Of a DNA stretch of 45,287 bases, positions 1-8,813 are shown piece after piece. How positions within the stretch are numbered: the first letter of the stretch is position 1; each line of letters begins with the position of its first letter. Position numbers and translations under genes: made by a program. Source of the DNA: Gammaproteobacteria bacterium (GTDB lineage: Bacteria > Pseudomonadota > Gammaproteobacteria > Ga0077536); contig JADLEV010000087.1 in NCBI GenBank assembly GCA_020845935.1, positions 1 through 45,287 of the forward strand, given 5' to 3'. The notes under the pieces are model-generated. The model had not been told where the DNA came from. It ran no database searches and saw nothing but the letters and a program-made list of their open reading frames with translations.

Positions 1-1
1 C

Positions 2-1255
2 GGCTCCATGGGCCGCGTCCATGGCGAGAAGATTCATTACATGCTGCGCCTCGCACGCGAGATGCTGGCGCCGGTGATTGGGTTGTATGCCTCCGGCGGT
101 GCGCGCATCCAGGAAGGCATGGATAACGTCTACGGCGTCACCGGCATGTTCTATCAGAACGCGCTGAACTCCGGCGTCGTGCCGCAGATCGCCGCGATCA
201 TGGGCACCGCCTCCGGCGGCGGGGCCTATTCGCCGGCGCTGTGCGACTTCATCCTGCAAATCAAGGGCACGGCGATGTTCCTGACCGGGCCGGCGGTGAT
301 CAAGGAAGTGACCGGCGAGGAAGTGTCGTTCGAGGACCTTGGCGGCACCCGCGTTCATGCCGGCAAGTCCGGCGTGGTGCACCTCACCGCCAATGACGAT
401 CGGCATTGCCTTGCCACCATCCGCGAGTTGCTCGGCTATCTGCCGCAGAGCAACCGTGAACAGCCGCCGCGCAGCACGACCGCTGATCCGGTCGAACGCC
501 AGCTCACCGAGCTGACCAGCATCGTGCCGATCGAGCCGAACAAGCCCTACGACATGCGCAAGGTGATCCGTGCGATCGCCGACGATGGTGCGTTCTTCGA
601 GATCCACGGCGCCTTCGCGCGCAACATGGTGGTCGGTTATCTGCGCATCGGCGGCCGTGCCGTCGGCGTCGTCGCCAACAACCCGCAGTTCATCGGTGGC
701 TGTCTCGACCTGGATGCCGCGGACAAGGCGGCGCGCTTCATCCGCACCTGTGATGCGTTCAATGTTCCGTTGTTGACGCTCGCCGATACCCCGGGCTTCC
801 GTCCCGGCGTCAAACAGGAACATGCCGGCATCATCCGCCATGGCGCGAAGATGCTGTACGCCTGGACCGAGGCGAGCGTGCCGAAGGTCATCGTCATCCT
901 GCGCAAGCTCTACGGCGGATCCATTCCGGCGATGGGCGTGCATGAGATCGGCTTCGATCAGGTGCTCGCCTGGCCGGCGGCCGAGATGCAGATGGTCGGC
1001 GCCGAAGCCGCGGTCCGCATCCTGTACCGGCGCGAGATCGCGAAGGCCGCGGATGCCGATGCCTTCTTCGCCGCCAAGGTCAAGGAATATCAGGACTTCT
1101 ATCTCACCCCATACCACTCGGCCAGCCGCAAGGTGGTCGATGCGGTGATCGCACCCGCGGACACGCGCCGGCAGGTGCATGCCGCGTTGGCGATGCTGGA
1201 GGGCAAGTGCGAACCAGGCCGTGCCTTCCGCAAGCACGGCAACATCCCGTTGTAA
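2..1255 (+). CDS. Acyl-CoA carboxylase carboxyltransferase subunit (5' partial)
   Basis: This is the carboxyltransferase (beta) subunit of a biotin-dependent acyl-CoA carboxylase, which moves CO2 from carboxybiotin to an acyl-CoA in the cytoplasm. The reading frame is open from the first full codon. The family is usually 510-540 residues, so about 100 N-terminal residues lie outside the window and 417 are visible. Crotonase-fold oxyanion stretches are GGARIQEG (nt 95-118) and, about 40 residues later, SGGGAYSP. The C-terminal half has TPGFRPG and GGSIPAMG. In propionyl-CoA carboxylases the last stretch reads GGAYDVM, and its Asp is known to influence acyl-chain choice. Here that Asp is absent, so propionyl-CoA should not be assumed. 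The mutase gene starts 30 nt downstream, suggesting one operon. The biotin carboxylase/BCCP subunit is not in view. Confidence 0.9.
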   Translation, partial: GSMGRVHGEKIHYMLRLAREMLAPVIGLYASGGARIQEGMDNVYGVTGMFYQNALNSGVVPQIAAIMGTASGGGAYSPALCDFILQIKGTAMFLTGPAVIKEVTGEEVSFEDLGGTRVHAGKSGVVHLTANDDRHCLATIRELLGYLPQSNREQPPRSTTADPVERQLTELTSIVPIEPNKPYDMRKVIRAIADDGAFFEIHGAFARNMVVGYLRIGGRAVGVVANNPQFIGGCLDLDAADKAARFIRTCDAFNVPLLTLADTPGFRPGVKQEHAGIIRHGAKMLYAWTEASVPKVIVILRKLYGGSIPAMGVHEIGFDQVLAWPAAEMQMVGAEAAVRILYRREIAKAADADAFFAAKVKEYQDFYLTPYHSASRKVVDAVIAPADTRRQVHAALAMLEGKCEPGRAFRKHGNIPL

Positions 1256-1285
1256 CGACACAGGCAACTCTTGGAGCAAGCCACG

Positions 1286-2953
1286 ATGGATGATTTGACC
1301 GCCGCGCTGGCGCGATGGGAGAACGAGGTGCTCGGACCGGCGCTCGCCGATTCGCCCGAGACGCAGGCCGAGTTCACGACCGGCAGCGGCCTTCCGGTGA
1401 AGCGGCTGTACACCCCGCTCGACCTTGCCGGCATCGATTACCGGAACGAGATCGGTTTTCCCGGAGAACATCCGTACACGCGCGGTGTGTACCCGTCGAT
1501 GTACCGAGGCCGGCCGTGGACGATGCGCATCTACGCCGGCTTCGGCACCGCCGAGGACACCAACCAGCGCTTCCGCCATCTGCTCGACCAGGGCATGCGC
1601 GGTCTGTCGATCGCGTTCGACCTGCCGACCCAGACCGGTTACGACTCCGATCACCCGATGGCCGAAGGCGCGGTGGGCCGGGTCGGCGTCGCAGTCGACA
1701 CGCTGGCCGACATGGAGACGATCTTCCGTGGCATTCCGCTCGATCAGGTCTCGACCTCGATGACGATCAATGCCCCGGCGACGATCCTGCTGGCGATGTA
1801 CGTCGCAGTCGGCGAGCGCCAGGGCGTGCCGATCAGGAAATTGTCCGGCACGACACAGAACGACATCCTCAAGGAATTCATCGCTCGCGGCAGCTTCATC
1901 TTCCCGCTCGAACCGAGCATGAAGCTGACGATGGACGTGGTCGAGTACTGCGCGCGCAACCTGCCGAAGTGGAACACGATGAGCATCGCCGGCTATCACA
2001 TCCGCGAAGCCGGTGCCGACGCGGTTCAGGAACTGGCGTTCACGCTGGCCGATGCGATTGCCTACATCGAGGCGGCGCGGGCGCGTGGCCTCGATGTCGA
2101 TGAATTCGCCTCACGCATGTCCTACAGCCTCGGCTGCCACCGCGATCTGTTCGAGGAAGTCGCCAAATTCCGCGCCGCGCGCAAGGTGTTCGCCCGCATC
2201 ATGCGCGATCGCTTCCAGGCCAAGGACCCGCGCAGCTGTCTGTTCCGCACCTTCAGCGGTTCCTGTGGCTCGACGCTGGTGGCGCAACAGCCGCTGAACA
2301 ACACCGTGCGCATCGCGCTGCATGCCTTGATGGCGGTGCTCGGCGGCCATCAGGCGATCCACACCGCGAGCTGGGACGAGGGTCATGCCATTCCCACCGA
2401 GGAAGCCGCGACGCTGGCGCTGCGCACGCAGCAGATCCTGGCGCACGAGACCAACCTCTGTAACACCATCGATCCGCTTGCCGGTTCGTACTACGTCGAA
2501 TCGCTGACCGACGAGATCGCGCGCCGCACCACCGAATACCTCGACAAGATCGATGCGATGGGCGGCATGCTGCGCGCGATCGAGAGTGGCTATATCGCCG
2601 CCGAGTTGCAGAAGGCCAGCATCCGCCTGCAACAGCGCATCGACAGCGGCGAACAGGTGATCGTCGGCCAGAACCGATTCAGCGAAGAAGAGTCGGATAA
2701 GGAACAGCAGGAATATTTCGCCCTCGACGAGCGCGTCGAGCAGCAGCAGCGGCAACGCCTCGCCGAGGTCAAGGCCCAGCGCGATGCCACGGCGGTGCAG
2801 GCCGCACTGCGGGACGTCGGCGAAGTCATCCGACATGGTGACAACGTCATGCCGTGCCTGATCCGCGCGGTACAGAGTTATGCCACGCTCGGCGAAATAT
2901 GCGCGGTGATGCGCGAGCACTGGGGAGAGTTCAATGTGTCCACCCAATTCTGA
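1286..2953 (+). CDS. Methylmalonyl-CoA-mutase-like acyl-CoA mutase, large (catalytic) subunit
   Basis: This is the TIM-barrel catalytic subunit of an adenosylcobalamin-dependent acyl-CoA mutase, 555 residues, with the B12 domain on a separate gene as in two-component mutases. The ATG at 1286 is preferred because a GGAG lies at 1273-1276; an in-frame TTG at 1271 is the alternative. Typical family blocks are IYAGFGTAEDTN, YDSDHP, TQNDILKEF and GYHIREAGA. Compared by eye with the Propionibacterium enzyme, Tyr83 (Y89), Gln191 (Q197), His238 (H244) and Glu365 (E370) are kept. The Arg that binds the substrate carboxylate (R207) is Lys213, H328 is Phe323, Q330 is Gly325 and N366 is Ala361. These changes suggest a substrate other than methylmalonyl-CoA. 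I see no MeaB/ArgK-type chaperone gene here. The family is certain, the substrate unknown. Confidence 0.9.
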   Translation: MDDLTAALARWENEVLGPALADSPETQAEFTTGSGLPVKRLYTPLDLAGIDYRNEIGFPGEHPYTRGVYPSMYRGRPWTMRIYAGFGTAEDTNQRFRHLLDQGMRGLSIAFDLPTQTGYDSDHPMAEGAVGRVGVAVDTLADMETIFRGIPLDQVSTSMTINAPATILLAMYVAVGERQGVPIRKLSGTTQNDILKEFIARGSFIFPLEPSMKLTMDVVEYCARNLPKWNTMSIAGYHIREAGADAVQELAFTLADAIAYIEAARARGLDVDEFASRMSYSLGCHRDLFEEVAKFRAARKVFARIMRDRFQAKDPRSCLFRTFSGSCGSTLVAQQPLNNTVRIALHALMAVLGGHQAIHTASWDEGHAIPTEEAATLALRTQQILAHETNLCNTIDPLAGSYYVESLTDEIARRTTEYLDKIDAMGGMLRAIESGYIAAELQKASIRLQQRIDSGEQVIVGQNRFSEEESDKEQQEYFALDERVEQQQRQRLAEVKAQRDATAVQAALRDVGEVIRHGDNVMPCLIRAVQSYATLGEICAVMREHWGEFNVSTQF

Positions 2954-3389
2954 TTCCTGCGGCTGTGGTTCGGCGCGCATGCCGCGTGTGGTGATCGCCA
3001 AGGTCGGACTCGACGGGCACGATCGCGGCGCGCGCCTGGTCGCGAACACACTGCGCGAATCCGGCATGGCAGTCGTCTATACCGGCCTCAGGCGCACCAT
3101 CGATCAGGTGGTCGATGCCGTGGTCGCGCACCGCGCCGATTATGTCGGCCTCAGCCTGCTGGCGGGCGATCACATGGTACAGGTGCCGAAGGTCATCGCC
3201 GCGCTGCGCCAGCGCGGTGCCGCGCGAACCAGAGTCGTGGTCGGTGGCATCATCGCGAAACAGCAGGTGCCGGAATTGATGGCGCAGGGTGTGCGGCAGG
3301 TGTTCCTGCCCGGCACGCCGCTGGCTGCGGTACAGCAATTCATCCACGACGATTTTCAACGTCATCCAATCGAGGAGAGCAGTCCATGA
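2934..3389 (+). CDS. Cobalamin-binding small subunit of the acyl-CoA mutase
   Basis: This 151-residue protein is the B12-binding (Rossmann-like) partner of the preceding mutase subunit. After a short Cys-rich N-terminal tail (C2, C9, C11) it has the base-off/His-on motif DxHxxG as DGHDRG near residues 27-32. The GLSLLAGDH stretch and the VVGG turn that line the nucleotide tail follow. The length fits stand-alone mutase B12 subunits. Its ATG lies 20 nt inside the large-subunit gene, with GGGGAGA at 2922-2928 as ribosome site, so the two are translationally coupled. Three Cys residues in the first eleven positions are unusual for this family and might bind metal or be redox active; that is a guess. 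Confidence 0.92.
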   Translation: MCPPNSDSCGCGSARMPRVVIAKVGLDGHDRGARLVANTLRESGMAVVYTGLRRTIDQVVDAVVAHRADYVGLSLLAGDHMVQVPKVIAALRQRGAARTRVVVGGIIAKQQVPELMAQGVRQVFLPGTPLAAVQQFIHDDFQRHPIEESSP

Positions 3390-4300
3390 TCATCGACGCA
3401 CACGTCCACCTCACCCGGCCCGGCTTCGTTCGCAGCCGCTTCCTGGGCAACAACTCGCGGATGGCGGCTTCGCTGTACAACCGCGCGCACAAGAGCAACA
3501 TCAAGCCGGAAGACTATGTGGAGATGGTCCGCAAGCGGGTCGATCCGGACGGCTCCAAGCAGATCGCCTACATGAACGATGTCGGCATCGACAAGGCGGT
3601 AATCTTCCAGGTCGACTGGGCCTACGGCGTCACTGGCGAGCCGCGCATGACCAACCGCCAGCAGAACAAGTTGCTGGCCGATTATGCAAAGGAGCATCCG
3701 GGCCGTTTCATCCCACTGTGCGCGATCGATCCGCGCCGTCCGGACGCGCTGGAACAGGCGACCGAGGCGATCGAGGAGTGGGGCATGAAGGGCTTCAAGC
3801 TGATGCCGGCGGCCGGGTTCAAGCCGAGTGATCGGCTGTGCTATCCGCTTTACGAGAAGTGCGCCGAATGGGGCGTGCCGATCCTGTTCCACAGTGGCGG
3901 TCTCGAGTTCAACTGGGAACTCAGCTCGCCGAACTTCATCGCCACCGCGGCCGAGGATTTCCCCGAGGTCAAGATGATCATGGCGCACGCCGGCCTCGAA
4001 TCCTGGGAGCAGTGCCGGCTGGCCTGCGCCGCGCTGCCGAACTGCTACATGGATCTGTCGATCCGTCAGCTCGACTACAAGATCAATCCGCACAAGTTCT
4101 ACGACTGGTTGCGCGACATGATCGACTGGGCCGGCGCGCACAAGATCCTGTTCGCAACCGATGCACCGCTGCCGACGTTCTATCTGCCGACCAAGGACTG
4201 GATCGAAGTGTTTCGCAACCCGCAGACCAACATCAAGTTCACCAAGGAAGAGATGGACATGATCCTTGGCGGCGCCGCTCAGGCGGTGTTCAACTGCTAG
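3386..4300 (+). CDS. Amidohydrolase-family (ACMSD-like) metal-dependent hydrolase or decarboxylase
   Basis: This 304-residue TIM-barrel enzyme belongs to the amidohydrolase_2 group, which includes decarboxylases (ACMSD, gamma-resorcylate decarboxylase) and hydrolases. The HxH metal motif is at the N-terminus (His6, His8). Later metal-site candidates are the His in FHSGG, the His in AHAG and the Asp in ATDAP. The start overlaps the mutase small-subunit stop by 4 nt (ATGA), so it is co-translated with the mutase. Its actual reaction cannot be read from the sequence. The context suggests either ring/lactone hydrolysis or decarboxylation of an intermediate in the same CoA-ester route. No signal peptide is seen, so it should be cytoplasmic. 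Confidence 0.85.
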   Translation: MIIDAHVHLTRPGFVRSRFLGNNSRMAASLYNRAHKSNIKPEDYVEMVRKRVDPDGSKQIAYMNDVGIDKAVIFQVDWAYGVTGEPRMTNRQQNKLLADYAKEHPGRFIPLCAIDPRRPDALEQATEAIEEWGMKGFKLMPAAGFKPSDRLCYPLYEKCAEWGVPILFHSGGLEFNWELSSPNFIATAAEDFPEVKMIMAHAGLESWEQCRLACAALPNCYMDLSIRQLDYKINPHKFYDWLRDMIDWAGAHKILFATDAPLPTFYLPTKDWIEVFRNPQTNIKFTKEEMDMILGGAAQAVFNC

Positions 4301-4316
4301 GTCGGGGGAGGCCGCC

Positions 4317-5090
4317 GTGGCCGAATTGCGTTACTTCGACCTCGGCGGCCGTGTCGCGATCGTGACGGGAGCCGCGGCCGGCATTGGCCGCGGCATCGCC
4401 GAGGGACTGGCGGAAGCGGGCGCGAGCGTCGTCATCGCGTCGCGGCGGCAAAGTGACTGCGAAGCCACCGCGCGTGCGATCGCCGAGCGCACCGGCGCAC
4501 GCACCGAAGGCATCGGTTGCGATCTGCGCGACGCGACCAGCATCCAGGCGCTGGTCGATGCAACGCTGGCCAGCTTTGGCCGGATCGACATTCTGGTCAA
4601 CAACGCCGGTGTCATCGAAGAGCAGTTCATTGTCGAGCTCGATACCGATGCCTGGGACAACATGCTCGACACCAACCTCAAGGCGGTATTCCTGCTGGCG
4701 CGCGCGGTGGTCAAGGTGATGATCGCGCAGGGTGGCGGTGGCCGTATCATCAATGTCTCGTCGATTGCCGCGCATGTCGCCTGGCCGAAGATGGCGGCGT
4801 ACTGCGCCAGCAAGGCCGGCAACGCGCAACTGACCAAGGTGATGGCGCTGGAATGGGCGCGCCACGGCATTCGCGTCAACGCCATCCTGCCCGGCTACTT
4901 CCGCACGCCGATGAGCACCGGCTTCGTCGACACCGATGTCGGCAAGAAGGTGATCGAACGCGACATCCCGCTGCGCCGTGTCGCCGAGCCGGACGAGGTC
5001 AAGGGCCTGGCGGTCTTGCTCGCCTCGGACGCGGCGAGCTTCATCACCGGCGCGGAATTCACGATCGACGGCGGTCAGAGTTGCAGGTAG
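4317..5090 (+). CDS. Short-chain dehydrogenase/reductase (SDR)
   Basis: A classical NAD(P)-dependent SDR of 257 residues. The GTG at 4317 is preferred because GGGGGAG (4304-4310) sits just upstream; the frame also opens further 5' inside the amidohydrolase gene, which would add a tail atypical of the family. It has the glycine-rich TGAAAGIG at residues 17-24, NNAG, and a catalytic Ser-Tyr-Lys set (INVSS, then YCASK). The C-terminus IDGGQ is typical of FabG-like SDRs. It probably oxidises or reduces a hydroxy/keto intermediate of the local pathway. It lies 16 nt after the amidohydrolase and 6 nt before the GntR regulator. The substrate is not determinable. Confidence 0.88.
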   Translation: MAELRYFDLGGRVAIVTGAAAGIGRGIAEGLAEAGASVVIASRRQSDCEATARAIAERTGARTEGIGCDLRDATSIQALVDATLASFGRIDILVNNAGVIEEQFIVELDTDAWDNMLDTNLKAVFLLARAVVKVMIAQGGGGRIINVSSIAAHVAWPKMAAYCASKAGNAQLTKVMALEWARHGIRVNAILPGYFRTPMSTGFVDTDVGKKVIERDIPLRRVAEPDEVKGLAVLLASDAASFITGAEFTIDGGQSCR

Positions 5091-5096
5091 GCGGCG

Positions 5097-5774
5097 ATGG
5101 AACCGAAGACGACGCTGATCGAGGACGCCTATCAGAAGATCAAGGACATGATCTTCGAGCAGAAGCTGATGCCTGGCCAAAAGCTCGTCTACGGCGATCT
5201 CAGCGAATCGTTCCGCATGTCGCAGACGCCGGTGATCAACGCCTTGTTCCGGCTGGAGCACGAAGGCTTCGTCGTCTCGGCGCCGTTTCGCGGCTTCTCG
5301 GTCAAGAAGATGGATCTGCAAGAGGCCTGGGATCTGTTTGGCGTGCGCGAGGCGCTGGAAGCCTATCTGGTCGAGCAGGTCGTGTTGCGCGCCGGGCCGA
5401 GCGATCTGGAAGCGCTGGAGCAACGCCTCGCCGAACACGCCGCCTATCAGCCGAGAAGCTACGATCGGCGGCGCTTCAAGCTCGACAGCGAATTCCATCT
5501 GCAACTCGCCGCGCTCAGCGGTAATCGCATGTTGATCCAGCAATTGCGCACCTGTTTCGAACATTTCTATGTCCGCTTCCGTTTCGAGGCGATGGACCTG
5601 AGCCGGCTGCAACTCGCGGTCGATGAGCATCGGCAGATTCTCGATCGGATCCGGCGCAAGGACATCCCCGGCGTGCGCGACGCGATCCGGACCCACGTCC
5701 AGCACGGCCGCGATTACGTCATTCGCTGTCTCGACGACGAGAGCACTTCCCGGGTCCGCCGGGATCGGAACTGA
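5097..5774 (+). CDS. GntR-family transcriptional regulator (FCD subgroup)
   Basis: A 225-residue DNA-binding protein. Residues about 10-75 form the winged helix-turn-helix of the GntR family (AYQKIKDMI start helix, MSQTPVINALFRLEHEGFV recognition region). The rest is an all-helical FCD ligand domain, with candidate metal/ligand residues in the FHLQLA and DEHRQILDRI stretches. FadR/VanR-like FCD regulators usually sense acids or CoA-pathway intermediates and repress the adjacent operon. Lying inside the catabolic block, it probably controls that block; no operator was identified. Its stop overlaps the ligase start (TGATG), so the two genes are coupled. Confidence 0.9.
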   Translation: MEPKTTLIEDAYQKIKDMIFEQKLMPGQKLVYGDLSESFRMSQTPVINALFRLEHEGFVVSAPFRGFSVKKMDLQEAWDLFGVREALEAYLVEQVVLRAGPSDLEALEQRLAEHAAYQPRSYDRRRFKLDSEFHLQLAALSGNRMLIQQLRTCFEHFYVRFRFEAMDLSRLQLAVDEHRQILDRIRRKDIPGVRDAIRTHVQHGRDYVIRCLDDESTSRVRRDRN

Positions 5775-7423
5775 TGCGCCGCGCGCCGGGTGGCGTTCCT
5801 TCGTCGCATCGCGATGGCTATGCCCGGGCCATGTTGCCCGCGGCGCAGGAACTGCCGGACTTCGATTTCAGCGCGGACAATCTTGCGGCCTATCCCGATC
5901 ACCTGAATGCGGCGGTGGTCTTGCTGGAGGGCATCGACGCCGATGGCAGCGCCGCGCGTCCGGCTTATCACTTCGGGCACACGACCTGGAGTTTTCAGCA
6001 GCTCGCCGAACGAGTCGATCGCATCGCGCGTGTGCTGGTCGAGGACTTTGGTCTCGTGCCGGGCAATCGCGTGCTGCTGCGCTCCGGCAACAATCCGATG
6101 TTCGTCGCCTGCTGGCTTGCTGTGCTGAAGGCGGGCGGGATCTGCGTCGCGACGATGCCACTGCTGACCGCCGACGAATTGACGTTCATCTGCAATCGCG
6201 TCGCGGTCCGGTTCGCGCTGGCCGGCGCCGAACTGGCTGAGAATCTGGAAGCGGCGAAGGATCGCGCCCCGAGCCTGGAACGAATCGCGTACTTCACGCC
6301 GTGTGGCGATGGCCAGGCTTTGGCCAGCATCGTTCCCGACCTCGATCGCCTCAGCGCCGCCAAGGCCGGTGGTTTTGCAGCGGTCGCAACCGCGGCCGAC
6401 GACATCGCGCTGATTGCGTTCACTTCCGGCACCACCGGCCGGCCGAAAGCCGTCGCGCACTATCACCGTGATCTGCTGGCGATCGCCGATTGCTATCCGC
6501 GCGTGGTGCCGGTGCGGCAGGGTGACGTCGTCAGCGGCATGTCATCGATGGCCTTCCTGTTCGGCCTCGCGGTGTTGCTGATCTACCCGCTGCGTTTTCG
6601 CGCCAGCGTCGTGTTGCCGGCCCGGACCGATCCGGATTTTCTGCTCGATGCCATCACACGGCGGCGTGTGACGAGTCTGTACGGTGTGCCGACCGTGTAT
6701 CACCACCTGCTCGATCGCATCGATCGCTACGACCTCGGCAGCCTGCGGCAATGCGCCTCTTCGGGTGAACATCTGCCCGCATCGATCTGGGAACACTGGC
6801 ACGAGCGCACCGGTCTGCACATCGCGAACGGCTACGGTGCGACCGAAATCCTGAGCACGTTCGTCTCGACCTCCCCCAATAATGGCCAACCCGGAGTGAC
6901 TGGTTTGCCGGTACCCGGCTACACGGTGCGACTGATCGATGAAGATGGCGTGCCGGTCGCGGCGGACACGCCCGGTCGGCTGGCCGTGCGCGGCCCGACT
7001 GGCTGTCGTTATCTCGACGATTCCGGGCAGCAACGCAAGTACGTGCACGACGGCTGGAACGTCACCAGCGATCTCTTCGTCCAGGATGGCGAAGGCCGTT
7101 TGCGCTTCATCGATCGAGTCGATGACATCATCGTCTCGTCCGGCTACAAGATCTCGCCGCAGGAAGTCGAGCAGGTCCTGCTGGAACATGCCAAGGTTCG
7201 CGAGTGCGCGGTGATCGGCGTCGATGACGCGACGCGCGGCAAGCGCGTCTGCGCCTGCGTCGTGCTGCACGATGCCGCCATCGCCACCGCCGCGACCGCG
7301 CGCGAGTTGCAGGACTTCGTCAAGCTGCGCATCACGCCGTACAAGTATCCACGCGAGATCCGCTTCCTCGAGGTGTTGCCGCGCACCGCAACCGGCAAGC
7401 TGCAACGCGCCCGGCTGCGTTGA
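5774..7423 (+). CDS. AMP-dependent acyl/aryl-CoA ligase (benzoate/2-aminobenzoate-CoA ligase-like)
   Basis: An ANL-superfamily ligase of 549 residues that would activate a carboxylic acid to its CoA thioester through an acyl-AMP. It has the phosphate-binding FTSGTTGRPKA, GYGATE (adenine/aromatic-anchor region), TSDLF, the hinge around RVDDIIVSSGYK, and the C-terminal catalytic lysine in RTATGKLQR. The N-terminal LPDFDFSADN and the whole layout match ligases annotated as benzoate- or 2-aminobenzoate-CoA ligases. The start used overlaps the regulator stop. An ATG at 5831, just before the conserved LPDFDF region, could be the real start. Within this cluster it is the likely entry step. The exact acid is unknown. 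Confidence 0.88.
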   Translation: MRRAPGGVPSSHRDGYARAMLPAAQELPDFDFSADNLAAYPDHLNAAVVLLEGIDADGSAARPAYHFGHTTWSFQQLAERVDRIARVLVEDFGLVPGNRVLLRSGNNPMFVACWLAVLKAGGICVATMPLLTADELTFICNRVAVRFALAGAELAENLEAAKDRAPSLERIAYFTPCGDGQALASIVPDLDRLSAAKAGGFAAVATAADDIALIAFTSGTTGRPKAVAHYHRDLLAIADCYPRVVPVRQGDVVSGMSSMAFLFGLAVLLIYPLRFRASVVLPARTDPDFLLDAITRRRVTSLYGVPTVYHHLLDRIDRYDLGSLRQCASSGEHLPASIWEHWHERTGLHIANGYGATEILSTFVSTSPNNGQPGVTGLPVPGYTVRLIDEDGVPVAADTPGRLAVRGPTGCRYLDDSGQQRKYVHDGWNVTSDLFVQDGEGRLRFIDRVDDIIVSSGYKISPQEVEQVLLEHAKVRECAVIGVDDATRGKRVCACVVLHDAAIATAATARELQDFVKLRITPYKYPREIRFLEVLPRTATGKLQRARLR

Positions 7424-7424
7424 G

Positions 7425-8813
7425 ATGTCGGGCCCCGGCGCCGCCTCGGATCGTTCTCCCAGCATGCCTGCGCGCGTCAGTATGATCCTGACGTTGCTGC
7501 TGGCGATGGCGCTCGGCATCGCCCTCACGATCTGGCTGTATGGGACGCGCCAGCTGGTGTACGAGGAAGTCACCGCCGCGCGGCGCGTCGCCGAGCAGTG
7601 GCTTGAGGCATTGGTCGCCAATGCCACACGGGACGGCACCGCCGCCATCGATACGGTACTGCCGCAACTGGTCGCGGTTGGCCGGTTGCGTGCGAACAGT
7701 CTGAACGTCTACGACGCGAGCGGCGCCTTGCGTTACCGTTCCCCGGAATCGACCTGGAAGGCCGGCCGCGTCGCGCCGCGCTGGTTCGCCGCGCTGACCG
7801 ATCCGCGGGTGCCGAGTCTGCCATTCGCGCTCGCCGATGGCCGGATCGAATTGGTACCGGACACATCGCGCGCGGTGCTCGACGCCTGGGATCAGTTGCG
7901 CGCCGCGCTCGGCTGGAGCGTTGCGTTGCTCGTGCTGGTTTGGTTCGGCACACACAGCGCGCTGCGCCGCGCGTTCGCGCCACTCACCGCGATCGATGCG
8001 GCATTGCGGCGCGGCGCGGATGGTCGCTTCGATCAGCGGTTGCCGCGCTATCGCTTCGGCGAGATCGATCGGATTGCGGCCAGCTACAATCGGCTCGCCG
8101 AGACGCTCGACGAAAGCCGCGTGCGCAATCGACAACTCGAACAGGACCAGGCCGTCGCACAAACGGTGCAGGCCAGACTCGAGGAAGAGCGGCGAACGAT
8201 GGCGGGCGAATTGCACGATGAACTCGGTCAGGCGATCACCGCGGTGCGGGCGATTGCCGGCGCGATCCGCCAGCGCGCGGACGATCGTCCGGAACTCGCG
8301 CAAAGCGCGGAAGCGATCCTGGCGACGACACGGCAGATGCAGGATGGCGTCGATGCCATCCTGCGCCGCTTGCGGACACCGGGCGGCACGGCCTGCGAGC
8401 ATCTCGAACGGATGGTCGAGGATTACTGCACGCAATGGGCCGAGCGTCATCCCGATATCGCGCTCGGTTGCAATGCGGCCGCGCCGGGCCGCGTCGATGA
8501 CATGCTCGCGCTTGCCGTGTTGCGGCTGTTGCAGGAGAGCCTGACCAACGTCGCGCGCCACGCCGGCGCCCGCCGCGTCGAAGTCCGCCTCGTGGTCGCC
8601 GCCGCTACTCTCGAACTGAGCGTCCGGGATGATGGTCGCGGCTTGCCCGACGTGAGCGGTTCGGCGCGCTATGGCTTGCTCGGTATGGAAGAGCGTGTCG
8701 CTCGCCATGGCGGCACGCTACGGTTTGAATCGATGGCCGGCGGCGGCTTGTCGGTGTGTGCGCGGTTGCCGCTGCGAGCGGCTGTGGGAGCAAACGATGC
8801 AACGAACGCTTGA
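7425..8813 (+). CDS. Membrane sensor histidine kinase, NarL/DegS type (HisKA_3)
   Basis: A two-component sensor of 462 residues. Transmembrane helix 1 is at about 20-39, followed by an extracytoplasmic domain of roughly 120 residues, helix 2 at about 162-178, and a HAMP-like linker with ERLAETLDE-type helices. The HisKA_3 box has the phosphoacceptor His264 in ELHDELGQ. The HATPase has an N-box (ESLTNVARHA) and a G-box (DDGRGL). The ATG at 7425 follows the ligase stop by one base; starts at 7464 or 7482 are also possible and still keep helix 1. The partner response regulator overlaps its 3' end. The sensed signal is unknown, but the position suggests control of the upstream catabolic genes. 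Confidence 0.9.
   Translation: MSGPGAASDRSPSMPARVSMILTLLLAMALGIALTIWLYGTRQLVYEEVTAARRVAEQWLEALVANATRDGTAAIDTVLPQLVAVGRLRANSLNVYDASGALRYRSPESTWKAGRVAPRWFAALTDPRVPSLPFALADGRIELVPDTSRAVLDAWDQLRAALGWSVALLVLVWFGTHSALRRAFAPLTAIDAALRRGADGRFDQRLPRYRFGEIDRIAASYNRLAETLDESRVRNRQLEQDQAVAQTVQARLEEERRTMAGELHDELGQAITAVRAIAGAIRQRADDRPELAQSAEAILATTRQMQDGVDAILRRLRTPGGTACEHLERMVEDYCTQWAERHPDIALGCNAAAPGRVDDMLALAVLRLLQESLTNVARHAGARRVEVRLVVAAATLELSVRDDGRGLPDVSGSARYGLLGMEERVARHGGTLRFESMAGGGLSVCARLPLRAAVGANDATNA

Noticed and set aside
4290..5705. Long minus-strand frame (471 codons) opposite the SDR and GntR genes
   Set aside because: It has no family motifs and mirrors real genes with high third-position GC; similar mirror frames occur at 2111-3067, 7332-8708 and 14235-15443.
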